A DNA stretch of 64,000 nucleotides, taken from contig CAJXNH010000004.1 in NCBI GenBank assembly GCA_913057245.1, forward strand, positions 124,001-188,000, in the 5' to 3' direction. The notes below the pieces were generated by a model that made no database searches, was not told the origin of the DNA, and saw only the letters and a list, made by a program, of their open reading frames with translations. Below are positions 25,592 to 35,398 of this stretch, one piece after another. Origin of the DNA: an uncultured Phaeodactylibacter sp. GTDB taxonomy: Bacteria; Bacteroidota; Bacteroidia; Chitinophagales; Saprospiraceae. How positions within the stretch are numbered: the first letter of the stretch is position 1; each line of letters starts with the position of its first letter. The position numbers and the translations under genes were made by a program.

Positions 25592-27628
25592 ATGTGTAAA
25601 CAATGGCTATGGATGCTGGGGCTCGTTGCCCTTATCGCATCTTGCAATCAAAATGCAGAACCAACCACCGAAAACACCACTGAAACCGCCACCGAGGATT
25701 CCGACGAGAGCTTTCAGTACCTGACGGAAACCTTCGCCGACAAAAAGATGATCCGCTACCGGGTGCCGGGCTTCGACAAGCTGAGCCTGGATCAGAAAAA
25801 GCTGGTGTACTACCTTGTGGAAGCCGGGCTGAGCGGGCGCGATATCATGTACGATCAAAACTACCGCCACAACCTGGCTATCCGCGATGCCATCGACAAA
25901 ATCGTGGCCGGCTACGAAGGCGACAAGTCGGGCGAAGACTGGAACAACTTCATCGTGTATGCGAAGAATGTCTGGTTTTCCAATGGTATCCACCACCACT
26001 ACTCTAATGACAAGTTCCAGCCCGAGTTCTCACAGGCCTACTTTCAGGAGCTGATGAGTGCCGTGGGCGCTACCCTCTCAGATGAAGCCCTCACTGCCAT
26101 GTTCGACCCGGAAGTAGACGCCAAGAAGATCAACCAAAGCGCCGATGACCTGGTCAAAGCTTCAGCCATCAACTTCTACGACCCCGACATCACGCAGGCG
26201 GAGGCCGAAGCCTTCTACGCGAACCTGAAAGCCAACCTGGAAAACGAGCGCGTCTCCATGGGCCTCAATTCCAAGGTGATCCGCAATGAAAGCGGAGCGC
26301 TGGAGGAAGCCGTTTACCACGCCGACGGGATGTACGGCCCCGCCATTCAGCAAATCATCTCCTGGCTGGAGAAAGCCGTGGAGGTCGCGGAGAACGAAGC
26401 GCAGGCCAATGCCCTTAGGCTCCTCATTGAGTATTACAAAACCGGCGATCTGGAAACCTGGGACAAATACAACATCGCCTGGGTCACAGCTACCGAGGGA
26501 GACATTGACTACATCAATTCCTTCATTGAGGTTTACAACGACCCGCTGGGCTACAAAGGCTCTTACGAGAACATCGTTCAGATCAAAGACTTTGATGCAT
26601 CCGAGCGTATGGCTGTTGTTTCCGAAAACGCGCAGTACTTCGAGGACAACTCGCCCATCATGGATGAGCACAAGAAGAAGGACGTCGTTGGCATTACCTA
26701 CCGTGTGGTAGCCGTAGCCGGTGAATCCGGGGACGCCTCCCCCGCCACGCCTATTGGCGTCAACCTGCCCAATGCCAACTGGATCCGCGCCAAGCATGGT
26801 TCCAAGTCGGTGAGCCTGGGCAACATCATTCAGGCCTACGAAAAAGCAGACGGCCCCGGCTTGCTGCAGGAATTCTCCCATGATGAGGAAGAAATGGCCC
26901 GCGCCCGGGAGTACGGTTCCCTGGGCGGCAAAATGCACACTGCCCTCCACGAGGTAGTCGGCCATGCTTCCGGACAGCTTGAAGATGGCGTAGCCACACC
27001 TAAGGAGACTCTTAAGAATTACGCCTCTCCTCTGGAAGAAGCCCGCGCCGACCTGGTCGCCCTCTACTACATCATGGACCCCAAAATGCAGGAACTCGGG
27101 CTGATCCCTTCCGACGAAGTAGCTAAGGCAGAGTACGATGGCTACCTCAAAAACGGCTATATGCTCCAACTGCGGCGCATTGAGCCCGGCAACACCATCG
27201 AGCAGGCCCACATGCGCGACCGGCAGATGATCTCCCGCTGGACGATAGAGCAAGGTACGGCCAATGGCTCTATTGAAATTGTCAAGCGCGACGGCAAGAC
27301 CTACATCGACATCAAGGACTACGCGAAAGTACGGGAGCTGTTTGGCGAGCTGCTGCGCGAGGTGCAGCGCATCAAGTCGCAGGGCGATTATGAAGCCGGC
27401 AAAAACCTGATCGAAACCTACGGCGTACAGGTGGATGCCGATCTGCATGCGGAAGTGCTGCGCCGGTCAGAGAAACTCAACATCCCGCCCTACGGTGGCT
27501 TTATCAACCCCCGCCTCGTGCCGGTAACCGGTGAGGATGGAGCCATCACCGACATCAAAGTGGAGTACCCGGCTGACTTTACGGAGCAAATGCTGGAGTA
27601 TGCGGAGAAGTATGCTTTTCTGAAGTAA
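25592..27628 (+). CDS. Dipeptidyl peptidase III (M49) lipoprotein
   Basis: Zinc exopeptidase that removes dipeptides from the N-terminus of oligopeptides. The M49 signature HExxxH appears as HEVVGH (about residues 453-458), followed by the second motif EEARADL (about 482-488), whose glutamate is the third zinc ligand. A lipoprotein signal (LIASC) followed by a Thr/Glu-rich linker shows export to the periplasm or surface. Length 678 aa is typical of bacterial DPP III. It stands alone, with a strong terminator immediately downstream. Confidence 0.95.
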   Translation: MCKQWLWMLGLVALIASCNQNAEPTTENTTETATEDSDESFQYLTETFADKKMIRYRVPGFDKLSLDQKKLVYYLVEAGLSGRDIMYDQNYRHNLAIRDAIDKIVAGYEGDKSGEDWNNFIVYAKNVWFSNGIHHHYSNDKFQPEFSQAYFQELMSAVGATLSDEALTAMFDPEVDAKKINQSADDLVKASAINFYDPDITQAEAEAFYANLKANLENERVSMGLNSKVIRNESGALEEAVYHADGMYGPAIQQIISWLEKAVEVAENEAQANALRLLIEYYKTGDLETWDKYNIAWVTATEGDIDYINSFIEVYNDPLGYKGSYENIVQIKDFDASERMAVVSENAQYFEDNSPIMDEHKKKDVVGITYRVVAVAGESGDASPATPIGVNLPNANWIRAKHGSKSVSLGNIIQAYEKADGPGLLQEFSHDEEEMARAREYGSLGGKMHTALHEVVGHASGQLEDGVATPKETLKNYASPLEEARADLVALYYIMDPKMQELGLIPSDEVAKAEYDGYLKNGYMLQLRRIEPGNTIEQAHMRDRQMISRWTIEQGTANGSIEIVKRDGKTYIDIKDYAKVRELFGELLREVQRIKSQGDYEAGKNLIETYGVQVDADLHAEVLRRSEKLNIPPYGGFINPRLVPVTGEDGAITDIKVEYPADFTEQMLEYAEKYAFLK

Positions 27629-27642
27629 GACTATGTCTGGAG

Positions 27643-27680
27643 GCGCATCGCAGGGCTTCAGCACTGCGGTGCGCTTTCTT
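27643..27680 (+). terminator. Intrinsic terminator of the dipeptidyl peptidase III gene
   Basis: GCGCATCGCAG (27643-27653) pairs with CTGCGGTGCGC (27664-27674), with one G-U pair, and is followed by TTTCTTT (27675-27681). It ends exactly where the next reading frame opens. Confidence 0.8.
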
Positions 27681-29290
27681 TGTACCTATTCGTGCTATTG
27701 TGGCTTTACTACTCGTTGCGACGCTTAGGGGAGCGGCACGACTACAGTTTTTATGGCTGGAATGGCATACTATACTACCTTGGCGATGATAGTGGAATTA
27801 CAAGTTCAAACGGCAGGGAGCTTTGGCGTTCAGATGGCACTGAAGAAGTTACCTTTATGCTCAAGAACATTTATGAAGCCAATAACTTCAGTAGCGCCCC
27901 CCGTAATTTTCAAGCTGCCGGTGATTTGCTATATTTTTGGGCAGACAGTGATGGAATCGGCACGGAGCTTTGGCGCACAGATGGCACCGAAGAAGGCACC
28001 CAACTGGTAAAGGATATCGCTGAGGGAAGTGCCTCAGCACTTTTGGAAAGCGACTATGAATTACACCCAATCGGCAACCAAATTTTGTTTGTGGCTTCAC
28101 CAGATGGTTTTGATTTGACAAGCCTGTACATCACCGACGGGACGGCGGACAACACGATAGAATTATTTTCTGCCGCCAACTCATTTACCCCACCTTATGT
28201 ACTTGAAACCTTCAATGATGAAGTATTTTTCTTCGGCGACGATGGGGCTGCAGATGGGCTTTGGAAAACGGACGGAACGCCCGAGGGCACTGTATATGTG
28301 GCAGATTTCTCTGACATTTCATTTGGCACCTATACTTCAGATATAATCACAGTCAACGACCGGCTCGTCGTCGCTGCGTCCTTGTCTGGCGGCGATGGCC
28401 ATGAGTTATATCAGTCGGATGCCAGTGGTGAGAACTTCAGCCTGATAGAGGAAATTCATCCAGCGTTTAGTTTTGATTCCAGACCCCGTAATTTGCGCCT
28501 CGTGGATGACCGGCTCCTTTTCGCAGCGACTGACGGCGAAATTGGATATGAATACTACGTGTTTGAACCCGAACCATTCCCACTTTCCGGAAGCTTGACT
28601 CAAACAGCATCCAATCCTTGCCACGATGACTCAGAAGCGGCACTCTCCGTAACTATACAGGGTGGAATTCCACCCTACAGCTACGCATGGAATATAGACA
28701 CCCTTCAAGGCCCAATCCCTATGAACCTGCCTCCCGGTCAGTATACTGTTACCGTAACGGACAACAACGACACTTTCCTGGAGCTAGCGATTGAAATAGG
28801 TCCGGACCCACTGGTGTTGACTGAAGATTTAATCTTCCCCGAAGAAGAAGGCCAAGCTAACGGGTCGATCACCCTGGATTTAGACGGTGGCACTCCACCC
28901 TACAATTACAATTGGGACCCCGAAGTCCAACCCGGTGCCACCTTGTTTGCCGACAACCTAACTGCCGGTGAGTATAGCTTAACCGTAACCGACGCTAACG
29001 GTTGTACTACTTCTGGTACCTTCACGGTAGACCTTATTACAAACACCCAGCAAACATCAGTAGAATGGTGGTCAAAAATCCACCCCAACCCTACTAGTCA
29101 AACCTTATTTCTAACGCTGAATGCAAATATCCTACCAGAGGAAATCACACTCTACAACGCTAATGGCCAGATAGTTTTTAGCAGCCCCTTCACCAACCAG
29201 ATAGACATGAGCGCTATGCCAGCTGGTGTGTATTGGCTTAAAACCCTTGGGGAAGCGGGTGTTCAAGTACAGCAGGTAGTGAAACGATGA
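27680..29290 (+). CDS. ELWxxDGT-repeat protein with T9SS sorting domain, 5' end probably missing
   Basis: The protein consists of ELWxxDGT repeats (GRELWRSDGTEE, GTELWRTDGTEEGTQLVKDI, DGLWKTDGTPEGTVYV, ...; residues ~30-290), two SprB-like modules (GGIPPYSYAWN..., GGTPPYNYNWD...) and a C-terminal T9SS sorting domain (IHPNPTSQTLF...AGVYWLKTL). The only available start is TTG at 27680, inside the T-run of the preceding terminator, and the first ~18 residues (MYLFVLLWLYYSLRRL...) do not make a normal signal peptide. Homology to the repeat unit begins at about 27738. A T9SS substrate needs a Sec signal, so the gene has most likely lost its 5' end and may be non-functional. A full-length relative is at 35399-37720. 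Confidence 0.7.
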   Translation: MYLFVLLWLYYSLRRLGERHDYSFYGWNGILYYLGDDSGITSSNGRELWRSDGTEEVTFMLKNIYEANNFSSAPRNFQAAGDLLYFWADSDGIGTELWRTDGTEEGTQLVKDIAEGSASALLESDYELHPIGNQILFVASPDGFDLTSLYITDGTADNTIELFSAANSFTPPYVLETFNDEVFFFGDDGAADGLWKTDGTPEGTVYVADFSDISFGTYTSDIITVNDRLVVAASLSGGDGHELYQSDASGENFSLIEEIHPAFSFDSRPRNLRLVDDRLLFAATDGEIGYEYYVFEPEPFPLSGSLTQTASNPCHDDSEAALSVTIQGGIPPYSYAWNIDTLQGPIPMNLPPGQYTVTVTDNNDTFLELAIEIGPDPLVLTEDLIFPEEEGQANGSITLDLDGGTPPYNYNWDPEVQPGATLFADNLTAGEYSLTVTDANGCTTSGTFTVDLITNTQQTSVEWWSKIHPNPTSQTLFLTLNANILPEEITLYNANGQIVFSSPFTNQIDMSAMPAGVYWLKTLGEAGVQVQQVVKR

Positions 29291-29473
29291 AACCGCTACT
29301 TTCTGTAGCGCTATGACTCTATTCAAACCTGATCAATCGGAGGGCTGATATGATGTAGCCCTCCTCCCCATCCCCAACATTAGGTATTCTTCCGTTAATC
29401 ACCTTGCACAGCCACCACAAAACCCCAAGCCTTCCTATCTTTACCCTTCTTTATCTAAACAAAGTCTACATCC

Positions 29474-32452
29474 ATGTACAGGCTTTTGTGTTTGCTGGGG
29501 CTGCTGTTCTCCACGGCTGCTGTAGCGCAACAGCGCACCGTCTCCGGTACTGTGCGCAGCGCGGATGGAGAAATCCTGATCGGGGCTACCGTACTGCTTG
29601 CGGGCACGGACCGGGGCACCGCTACGGATTACGAAGGGAAGTACACGCTCGACCTTCCGGAGGGGGAAGCCCGGCTGACCTTTTCTTACACGGGTATGCA
29701 GCCTAAGACCGTAGCCGTGGGCAACCGCTCCCGTCTCGACATCATCCTGAACCCGGATGTGCAGCTGATTGACGAAGTGGTGGTCACGGCCTACGCGGGC
29801 GAGCAAAAGCAAAAAGACCTCGTGGGCAGCTACGAGCAAGTGGAGGGCGACGAACTACTGCCACAGCGACCCATCGAAAGCTTCGACAAAATGCTGGAAG
29901 GGCAGGTGGCCGGTGTACAAGTGGAGCTGAATACGGGCGAGCCGGGCCTGCCGGTACAAGTCCGCATCCGTGGCAATGGTTCTCTGCCCCCGGTGCGCAG
30001 TACCGATGTCGTGGCTTCCGGGCAACCGCTTTTTGTGCTCGACGGTGTACCGCTCTATGATGTCTCAGAAACCAATACGGCCAACACGCCTTTTAGCACT
30101 TCCCTCGACCAACAGCTCAATCCGCTCATGTTCGTCCGCCCGGAGGACATCGAGTCGATTACGGTGCTGAAGGACGCCTCCGCCACCGCCATCTACGGGG
30201 CCAATGCTGCCAACGGTGTGGTCCTCATCACCACCAAGCAGGGCAAAGCGGGCAAAACACAAATTTCGGGCGGGGTGAGCACCGGATTCTCCAACCTGAT
30301 CAATGAGGTGGAATACCTAAATACGGAAGAGTATGTCAGTCTGGCCCGGGAAACCTTATTCAATACAACTGGAGAAAACCCCGCCGATGCCGGCCCCCTC
30401 GATATCGAAACGGACTGGCCTGTCCTTACCCAGCGGCAGGGCTCCGTGCTCAATGCCAATCTAAGCCTGAGCGGTGGGAACGAGCGGACCAAATATTTCC
30501 TCTCAGCGGGCTACTACAAAGAAAATGCGATCTCCCGGGGCAACGGGCTGGAACGAGCCACGCTGCGGTCTAACCTCAACACCTCACTGAGCGACAAACT
30601 CAACCTCCGCTTCGGCTTTTCCGGCGGCTATGTACGCAAGGAGTCCTTTAGTGACTTTGGGGCGTTCACCTATCCGCCCAATCTTTCCCCGGTCAATCCG
30701 GATGGCACCTTCAACAACAGTGGCTTTTTCATTAACCGCCCCAACCCCGTGGCGGCGCTGGCGCAGAATGAGTTCTTCCACGATGCTTTCAACATCAACA
30801 ACAACCTGCAGCTAAACTACGAAATCCTGCCGGGGCTGGAAGTACGGGTGTCGGGGGGCTGGGATGGCTATTTACAACTGCAATATCAGTACGAATCTGC
30901 CTTAAATGGCTCCGGCCGCACCCGGAATGGCATAGCACGGCGCTTCACCCGGGGCAACCTGCAGTGGGTCGCCAACGGGCAGCTGAACTATCAGCGTACC
31001 TTCGGCAATCACCACCTGAATACGCTAGCTGGTGTGGAGCGCAACAAACAAATCACCTACCGGCAGCGTATTTCCGCTACGGATTTCCCCTCTGATCAAC
31101 TCCGGGAATTCTGGACGGTGGATGAAGAAAACATCGACGCCGATGAGTCCAACTATCAGGATGCCAGCGAATCTTTCTACGCACAGGCCAGCTATGATTA
31201 CGATTACCGGTACTACCTCACCCTGAGCGGGCGGCGGGATGCGTCGTCTATCTTTGGGGGCGATGTGCAGGCCGCCAACTTCCTGGCCGCTGGTGCAGCC
31301 TGGGCCTTCACACAGGAACGCTGGATGGAAGGCGCAGCATGGCTCAACTTCGGCAAGCTCCGCGCTTCCTACGGCTTAACGGGCAATTCCCGCCTGGGCA
31401 CCTACAGCGCCCGCGGGCTTTATGGCTACAACGATGCCTTCCTGTACGGCAATAACATCGGCATTGCACCTACCGCACCCGCCAATGAAGGCCTGACCTG
31501 GGAACTGGTCCGCAAGTACAACTTTGCGGTGGACCTGGAATTCCTGGAAAGCCGCCTCCGCCTCACCGTGGAGCACTACCGCCACTACACCGAGGATGCC
31601 ATTTACACCATTCCGGTTCCCCAGGAAAGTGGCTTTACCAATATCGTGACCAATGCCGCCAATCAGCGCAATATTGGTTGGGAAGCCAGCGTGGAAACCG
31701 TGAACACGCAGGGCGAGCTCCGATGGACCACCCGCTTCAATATGGCGCGCAACCGCAATCAGCTTACCCGAATTGAGGCGGAGCGCTTTCCGGCTTCGGC
31801 ACTTAACAGCCGGGGGCTGGTGGTGGGCCAAAATTCCAGTGTGCTGTACGGCGTGCCTTTCGCAGGCGTGGACCCCTACAACGGTAAGCCTCTTTACTAT
31901 CTGCCCGATGGCAGCATTACCGATGATGACGACCTGCTGGATGACCCCGCCAACTGGGTGCCCATCGGGCAAGCCGCACCGGACTGGTACGGTGGGATGA
32001 CGAATACCTTTGCCTGGCAAGGGCTCTCCCTGGCATTCCTGGTGAGCTATTCCTATGGTGGCGACATCCTAGTCGACGGGCTGACCTTCACCGATGGGCG
32101 GCAGATCGGATTTAACAACCAAAGTGCCAATCAGCTGGACCGGTGGCAGCAACCGGGCGACCTTACCGACACCCCCCGCCTGCACATCGACAACACTTTT
32201 CAGTACAACAGCACCCGCTACCTGTTTGACAACGACTTCCTGCGCCTGGCCAACCTCAACCTCAGCTACCGCCTCCCCGACCGTTGGCTGGACGCCATGG
32301 GTATCAGCAGCTTTTCACTCACCGCACAAGCCAACAACCTCGGCTACCTTTACTCCACCCGAAGCCGGGCCAACCGCAATGGCATCGCGGAGTACCGGTT
32401 CCGATTTCCGGAAGCCCGCAGTTTTATGTTTGGTTTAATTGTAACGCTATGA
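29474..32452 (+). CDS. SusC/RagA-type TonB-dependent outer-membrane transporter
   Basis: Outer-membrane importer of 992 residues. Signal peptide to VAQQ; carboxypeptidase-like CarboxypepD_reg domain (RTVSGTVRSADGEILIGATVLLAGTDRGTATDYEGKY, about residues 20-100); TonB box/plug with the SusC signature (LIDEVVVTAYAGEQKQKDLVGS); plug residues VRIRGNGS, PLFVLDGVPL and SITVLKDASATAIYGANAANGVVLITTKQG; then a 22-strand barrel ending in SFMFGLIVTL. It forms the channel that the SusD protein encoded next would cap. The SusD start overlaps its stop (ATGA), so the two are translationally coupled. The substrate cannot be read from the sequence. Confidence 0.97.
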   Translation: MYRLLCLLGLLFSTAAVAQQRTVSGTVRSADGEILIGATVLLAGTDRGTATDYEGKYTLDLPEGEARLTFSYTGMQPKTVAVGNRSRLDIILNPDVQLIDEVVVTAYAGEQKQKDLVGSYEQVEGDELLPQRPIESFDKMLEGQVAGVQVELNTGEPGLPVQVRIRGNGSLPPVRSTDVVASGQPLFVLDGVPLYDVSETNTANTPFSTSLDQQLNPLMFVRPEDIESITVLKDASATAIYGANAANGVVLITTKQGKAGKTQISGGVSTGFSNLINEVEYLNTEEYVSLARETLFNTTGENPADAGPLDIETDWPVLTQRQGSVLNANLSLSGGNERTKYFLSAGYYKENAISRGNGLERATLRSNLNTSLSDKLNLRFGFSGGYVRKESFSDFGAFTYPPNLSPVNPDGTFNNSGFFINRPNPVAALAQNEFFHDAFNINNNLQLNYEILPGLEVRVSGGWDGYLQLQYQYESALNGSGRTRNGIARRFTRGNLQWVANGQLNYQRTFGNHHLNTLAGVERNKQITYRQRISATDFPSDQLREFWTVDEENIDADESNYQDASESFYAQASYDYDYRYYLTLSGRRDASSIFGGDVQAANFLAAGAAWAFTQERWMEGAAWLNFGKLRASYGLTGNSRLGTYSARGLYGYNDAFLYGNNIGIAPTAPANEGLTWELVRKYNFAVDLEFLESRLRLTVEHYRHYTEDAIYTIPVPQESGFTNIVTNAANQRNIGWEASVETVNTQGELRWTTRFNMARNRNQLTRIEAERFPASALNSRGLVVGQNSSVLYGVPFAGVDPYNGKPLYYLPDGSITDDDDLLDDPANWVPIGQAAPDWYGGMTNTFAWQGLSLAFLVSYSYGGDILVDGLTFTDGRQIGFNNQSANQLDRWQQPGDLTDTPRLHIDNTFQYNSTRYLFDNDFLRLANLNLSYRLPDRWLDAMGISSFSLTAQANNLGYLYSTRSRANRNGIAEYRFRFPEARSFMFGLIVTL

Positions 32453-33918
32453 TGAAGAAGGCACTAACCTTTGCGATTTTCCTGCTGATGCTGAGCAGCT
32501 GCCAGGATTTCCTGAACATTGAGCCTCAGGATCAGATTTCAAAAAATCAGGCCTTAAGTACGCTCGATGGTGTGGATGCTGCCGTAATCGGGGTGTATAG
32601 TACGCTGGGGGTAAATGATTATTACCGGCAATACTTCACTGCCTATCCGGAACTGGCTGGCAATATGCAGCCCAACCCGGCTGCCGCAGGCTCTGATGGA
32701 GTAGTGGGCAATCAGAGTAGTATCATTACCACTTTTCGGGAAGGTAACTTCTTCACTATTGGGTCAGGTTATGATGACAACAATTTTGACGATTTCTACG
32801 CAGTGCTGTATAATTTGCTTAATCAGGCCAACAACATTATCGAGGCACTGGAAACCTTAGAAACCGATCAGGAAGCCCGCCGAAACAGCCTGCTGGGGGA
32901 AGCCCTGGCGCTGCGTGCAATTGCTCACTTTGACCTGCTGCGGCTTTACGCACAGCCTTTCTCGTTCACCGAAGAAGGTGACCACCCGGGTGTTGTATTG
33001 GCAGAACGCCCGTTTGAGGTGACTGAGCGCCCGGCCCGCCGTACCGCTGCGGAGGGCTACGCATTGGTAGAAGCGGATCTCCTTCAAGCTATTGAACTGC
33101 TGGGCCCCAACGCCAGCCGCACTACTGACCGAATATGGCTGACGCCTGCTGTTGCCCGGGGGCTGCTCGCCCGCGCCTATGCCTATCAGGGTGACTGGGA
33201 AGGTGTGATCGAACAAGCCACAGCGGTAATTAATGCCGGGCAGGTTACGCTCCTTAATCCGGAAGACTATGTGGATACCTGGAGCGAACAGCAATTCAAC
33301 CCCGAAGTGCTCTGGTACCTCGACCTGCAGCGCTTCCGAAATGTAGACCTCACTTCCTCAGGCCTCATTACCTCTATGGCTCGAGTAGTTGGTGTCCCCC
33401 TCGACCCGGAAACCCCACCCTTCTGCATTGTCACTCAGGACTTACTCAGCCGATTTGAGGAGGGCGACATTCGACGCGAACTATACCAAGAGGTCGAAGG
33501 CCAGGTTTATTGCAGCAAATACGCCCTTCAGCCCAATTCCATCAGCAACTTCCCCATGCTGCGGCTCTCTGAAATCTACCTGCTTCGGGCAGAAGCTTTT
33601 GCTGCACTGGGACAGGACGCGCTGGCGCAGGCCGATTATAACCTCATCCACCAAAGAGCCGTAGCCGACGCAATACCCACCACACTGACCGGCACCGAAC
33701 TACAGCAAGAAATCTTTGAGGAACGCCGCCGCGAGCTGGCATTGGAAGGGCACCTGTTGTTTGACCTCAAGCGCACCGGACGAAGTGTGGAGCGGGACGA
33801 CTGCCTGCCGGCCAATCCCAACTGTGACCTTGCTTATCCGGATTACCGCTTTGCGCTGCCCATTCCTCAGTCTGCGCTGAATGCCAATCCGAACTTAATT
33901 CAAAATCCGGGGTATTAA
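32449..33918 (+). CDS. SusD/RagB-type surface lipoprotein
   Basis: Lid lipoprotein of the SusC channel. Start at ATG 32449, which overlaps the SusC stop; a longer in-frame start at 32284 lies inside the SusC gene and lacks a signal. The lipobox LSSC follows an 18-residue hydrophobic segment. SusD hallmarks: DFLNIEPQDQ at the mature N-terminus, TPR-like helices (ALRAIAHFDLLRLYAQPFSF) and the C-terminal EERRRELALEGHLLFDLKRTG with final strand PIPQSALNANPNLIQNPGY. Followed with a TAATG overlap by a small lipoprotein gene. Confidence 0.95.
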   Translation: MMKKALTFAIFLLMLSSCQDFLNIEPQDQISKNQALSTLDGVDAAVIGVYSTLGVNDYYRQYFTAYPELAGNMQPNPAAAGSDGVVGNQSSIITTFREGNFFTIGSGYDDNNFDDFYAVLYNLLNQANNIIEALETLETDQEARRNSLLGEALALRAIAHFDLLRLYAQPFSFTEEGDHPGVVLAERPFEVTERPARRTAAEGYALVEADLLQAIELLGPNASRTTDRIWLTPAVARGLLARAYAYQGDWEGVIEQATAVINAGQVTLLNPEDYVDTWSEQQFNPEVLWYLDLQRFRNVDLTSSGLITSMARVVGVPLDPETPPFCIVTQDLLSRFEEGDIRRELYQEVEGQVYCSKYALQPNSISNFPMLRLSEIYLLRAEAFAALGQDALAQADYNLIHQRAVADAIPTTLTGTELQQEIFEERRRELALEGHLLFDLKRTGRSVERDDCLPANPNCDLAYPDYRFALPIPQSALNANPNLIQNPGY

Positions 33919-34454
33919 TGAAGAGCTTAATGGCAACGATGATGCGACGATCAGCAATCTTTATGGGAATGGCCCTACTCAGCCTAGTGAGTTGCGAGGA
34001 TCCCCGCCCCACCCAACGGGAGGACAACATCTTCAATCCCGAAAATGCCTTCATCCGGTTCAACTACGACAATCAGGTGAATGAGCCGGCGAAGGACAGT
34101 GTGGAGCTCAGTGCTACGGCTGCAGAGGATTCCCTTTTGATCATCCCCATTGCCCTTTCTGCTGCACCACAAACGGAGGATGTGCTGGTAATGGTAACCT
34201 ACGAAGCGCCGGATAGCCTGATATTGGGCACACACTGGGCCCTGACCGGGGAAGATGGCGAGTCAGCTCTCGGGCGCAACTTAATGCTCCCACCCGGCAC
34301 TTTTGATTACGAGTTAAGCTTTGAGCGGCTCGATACCTTGCCTGCCCCGAGCCGGATACAGCTGCGGCTCGAACAGGTCAGCCCGGACTTTATTCACCTT
34401 GGATTCCCGGGCTCTGAACGAGGCCGTACCTTCGAACTGATTTTTCAAGAATAG
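33918..34454 (+). CDS. Small DUF4843-like lipoprotein
   Basis: A lipoprotein (lipobox LVSC) of 178 residues from the third position of the SusCD operon. The mature protein opens with IFNPENAFIRFNYDNQ and has an alternating beta pattern (LIIPIALSAAPQTEDVLVMVTYE), resembling DUF4843 proteins found beside many SusCD pairs. A start a few codons later (MMRRSAIF) is also possible. It is translationally coupled to SusD and precedes another lipoprotein by 3 bases. Confidence 0.82.
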   Translation: MKSLMATMMRRSAIFMGMALLSLVSCEDPRPTQREDNIFNPENAFIRFNYDNQVNEPAKDSVELSATAAEDSLLIIPIALSAAPQTEDVLVMVTYEAPDSLILGTHWALTGEDGESALGRNLMLPPGTFDYELSFERLDTLPAPSRIQLRLEQVSPDFIHLGFPGSERGRTFELIFQE

Positions 34455-34457
34455 CCT

Positions 34458-35378
34458 ATGAAGCCTTTTTTCCCACTTCTGATCATCACCACCCTCCTGC
34501 TGATGAGCTGTGAAAAAGAACAGCCGGCCGGCAACCCCGCGCCACCAATAGCCGGCTTCGGCAACCTCTCCGAGGCGGTCATTGTCGATAGTTTCCTGGA
34601 TGTGCAGCTGCTCCTGAACAAACCGGTGGAAACACCTGTAGAAGTGGAAGTAGCCGTCAGTGGCGATGCCGTACCCGGTACGGATTTTGAAATAGAAGGC
34701 GGCAACCGGTTCCTGCTGCAACCCGGCATGCTCAATGGCAACCTCCGGATCCGCGCACCGAGAAACGAGGATTCAGAACGGCTTGACCGCTCTATCCACC
34801 TGCGGCTACTGCCCACGGAAGGCGTACAGATTGCGGAAGGCCGGGATACGCTCACCATCGACTTCACCCTCGGCGGCACAGTAGATCTGCCCATTTGGGC
34901 GCCCAATATCACCTTCCCGCAGCTTTGGGGCTACACCTCCTTTGGCGCGGAGCCCGTCCCCGCAGGACGGACCAATGAATTCTTCGCCTTTGCCTACGCG
35001 AGCCGGACCACACCGGATGTCCTCGGCTTTGGGCATCCCAATCCGGATAAAGGCACCAATGCCCTGAACATGGTGAGAATCTACAGCGATTTCGATATTT
35101 CTTCGGCCTCCCATTTTATCCGCATTCCGGAGGCCCTCAAGTTCATGCCCGACAGCCCGGGCGCCACCTTCGGCACTGTGGAGGTCATTGAACAACAGGT
35201 CACCATCACCCGTACGGCGAGCTCCGGGCTGCCCCCGTTTGAAATCGGGATTAGCGGCGGAGGCACGTATGACGAAATCACCGGTGCTATACAGCTGGAC
35301 GTATACTTCGATGAAACGGCAATCGGCGGGCCCCAAAGCGTGCTACGTAAATATGTCCTGGAATCAGAACGACGATAA
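34458..35378 (+). CDS. Surface lipoprotein of a SusCD operon, Calx-beta-like N-terminal region
   Basis: A 306-residue lipoprotein with lipobox LLMSC. Residues ~35-140 have the strand pattern of Calx-beta/DUF-type immunoglobulin folds (VDSFLDVQLLLNKPVETPVEVEVAVSGDAVPGTDFEIEG...LTIDFTLGG); the second half (about 150-306) is a separate all-beta domain of unknown family (FFAFAYASRTTPDVLGFG...). No catalytic residues are obvious. Fourth gene of the operon; it could be an additional substrate-binding lipoprotein like SusE/SusF (inference from position). Confidence 0.82.
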   Translation: MKPFFPLLIITTLLLMSCEKEQPAGNPAPPIAGFGNLSEAVIVDSFLDVQLLLNKPVETPVEVEVAVSGDAVPGTDFEIEGGNRFLLQPGMLNGNLRIRAPRNEDSERLDRSIHLRLLPTEGVQIAEGRDTLTIDFTLGGTVDLPIWAPNITFPQLWGYTSFGAEPVPAGRTNEFFAFAYASRTTPDVLGFGHPNPDKGTNALNMVRIYSDFDISSASHFIRIPEALKFMPDSPGATFGTVEVIEQQVTITRTASSGLPPFEIGISGGGTYDEITGAIQLDVYFDETAIGGPQSVLRKYVLESERR

Positions 35379-35386
35379 TCTTTAAA

Positions 35387-35394
35387 TAAATTTG
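35387..35394 (+). promoter_or_regulatory. -7-like element just upstream of the ELWxxDGT gene
   Basis: TAAATTTG matches TAnnTTTG exactly and ends four bases before the ATG at 35399. No TTG is found 19 bases upstream. If used, the transcript would be nearly leaderless, and this gene could be expressed separately from the SusCD operon. Confidence 0.35.
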
Positions 35395-35398
35395 TGTT

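Noticed and set aside
26162..27448. A 428-codon open frame on the minus strand.
   Set aside because: Lies wholly inside the dipeptidyl peptidase III gene; its sequence has no family pattern and is a mirror of the real codons.
32284..32448. N-terminal extension of SusD by 55 codons.
   Set aside because: Lies in the SusC gene and would bury the lipoprotein signal.
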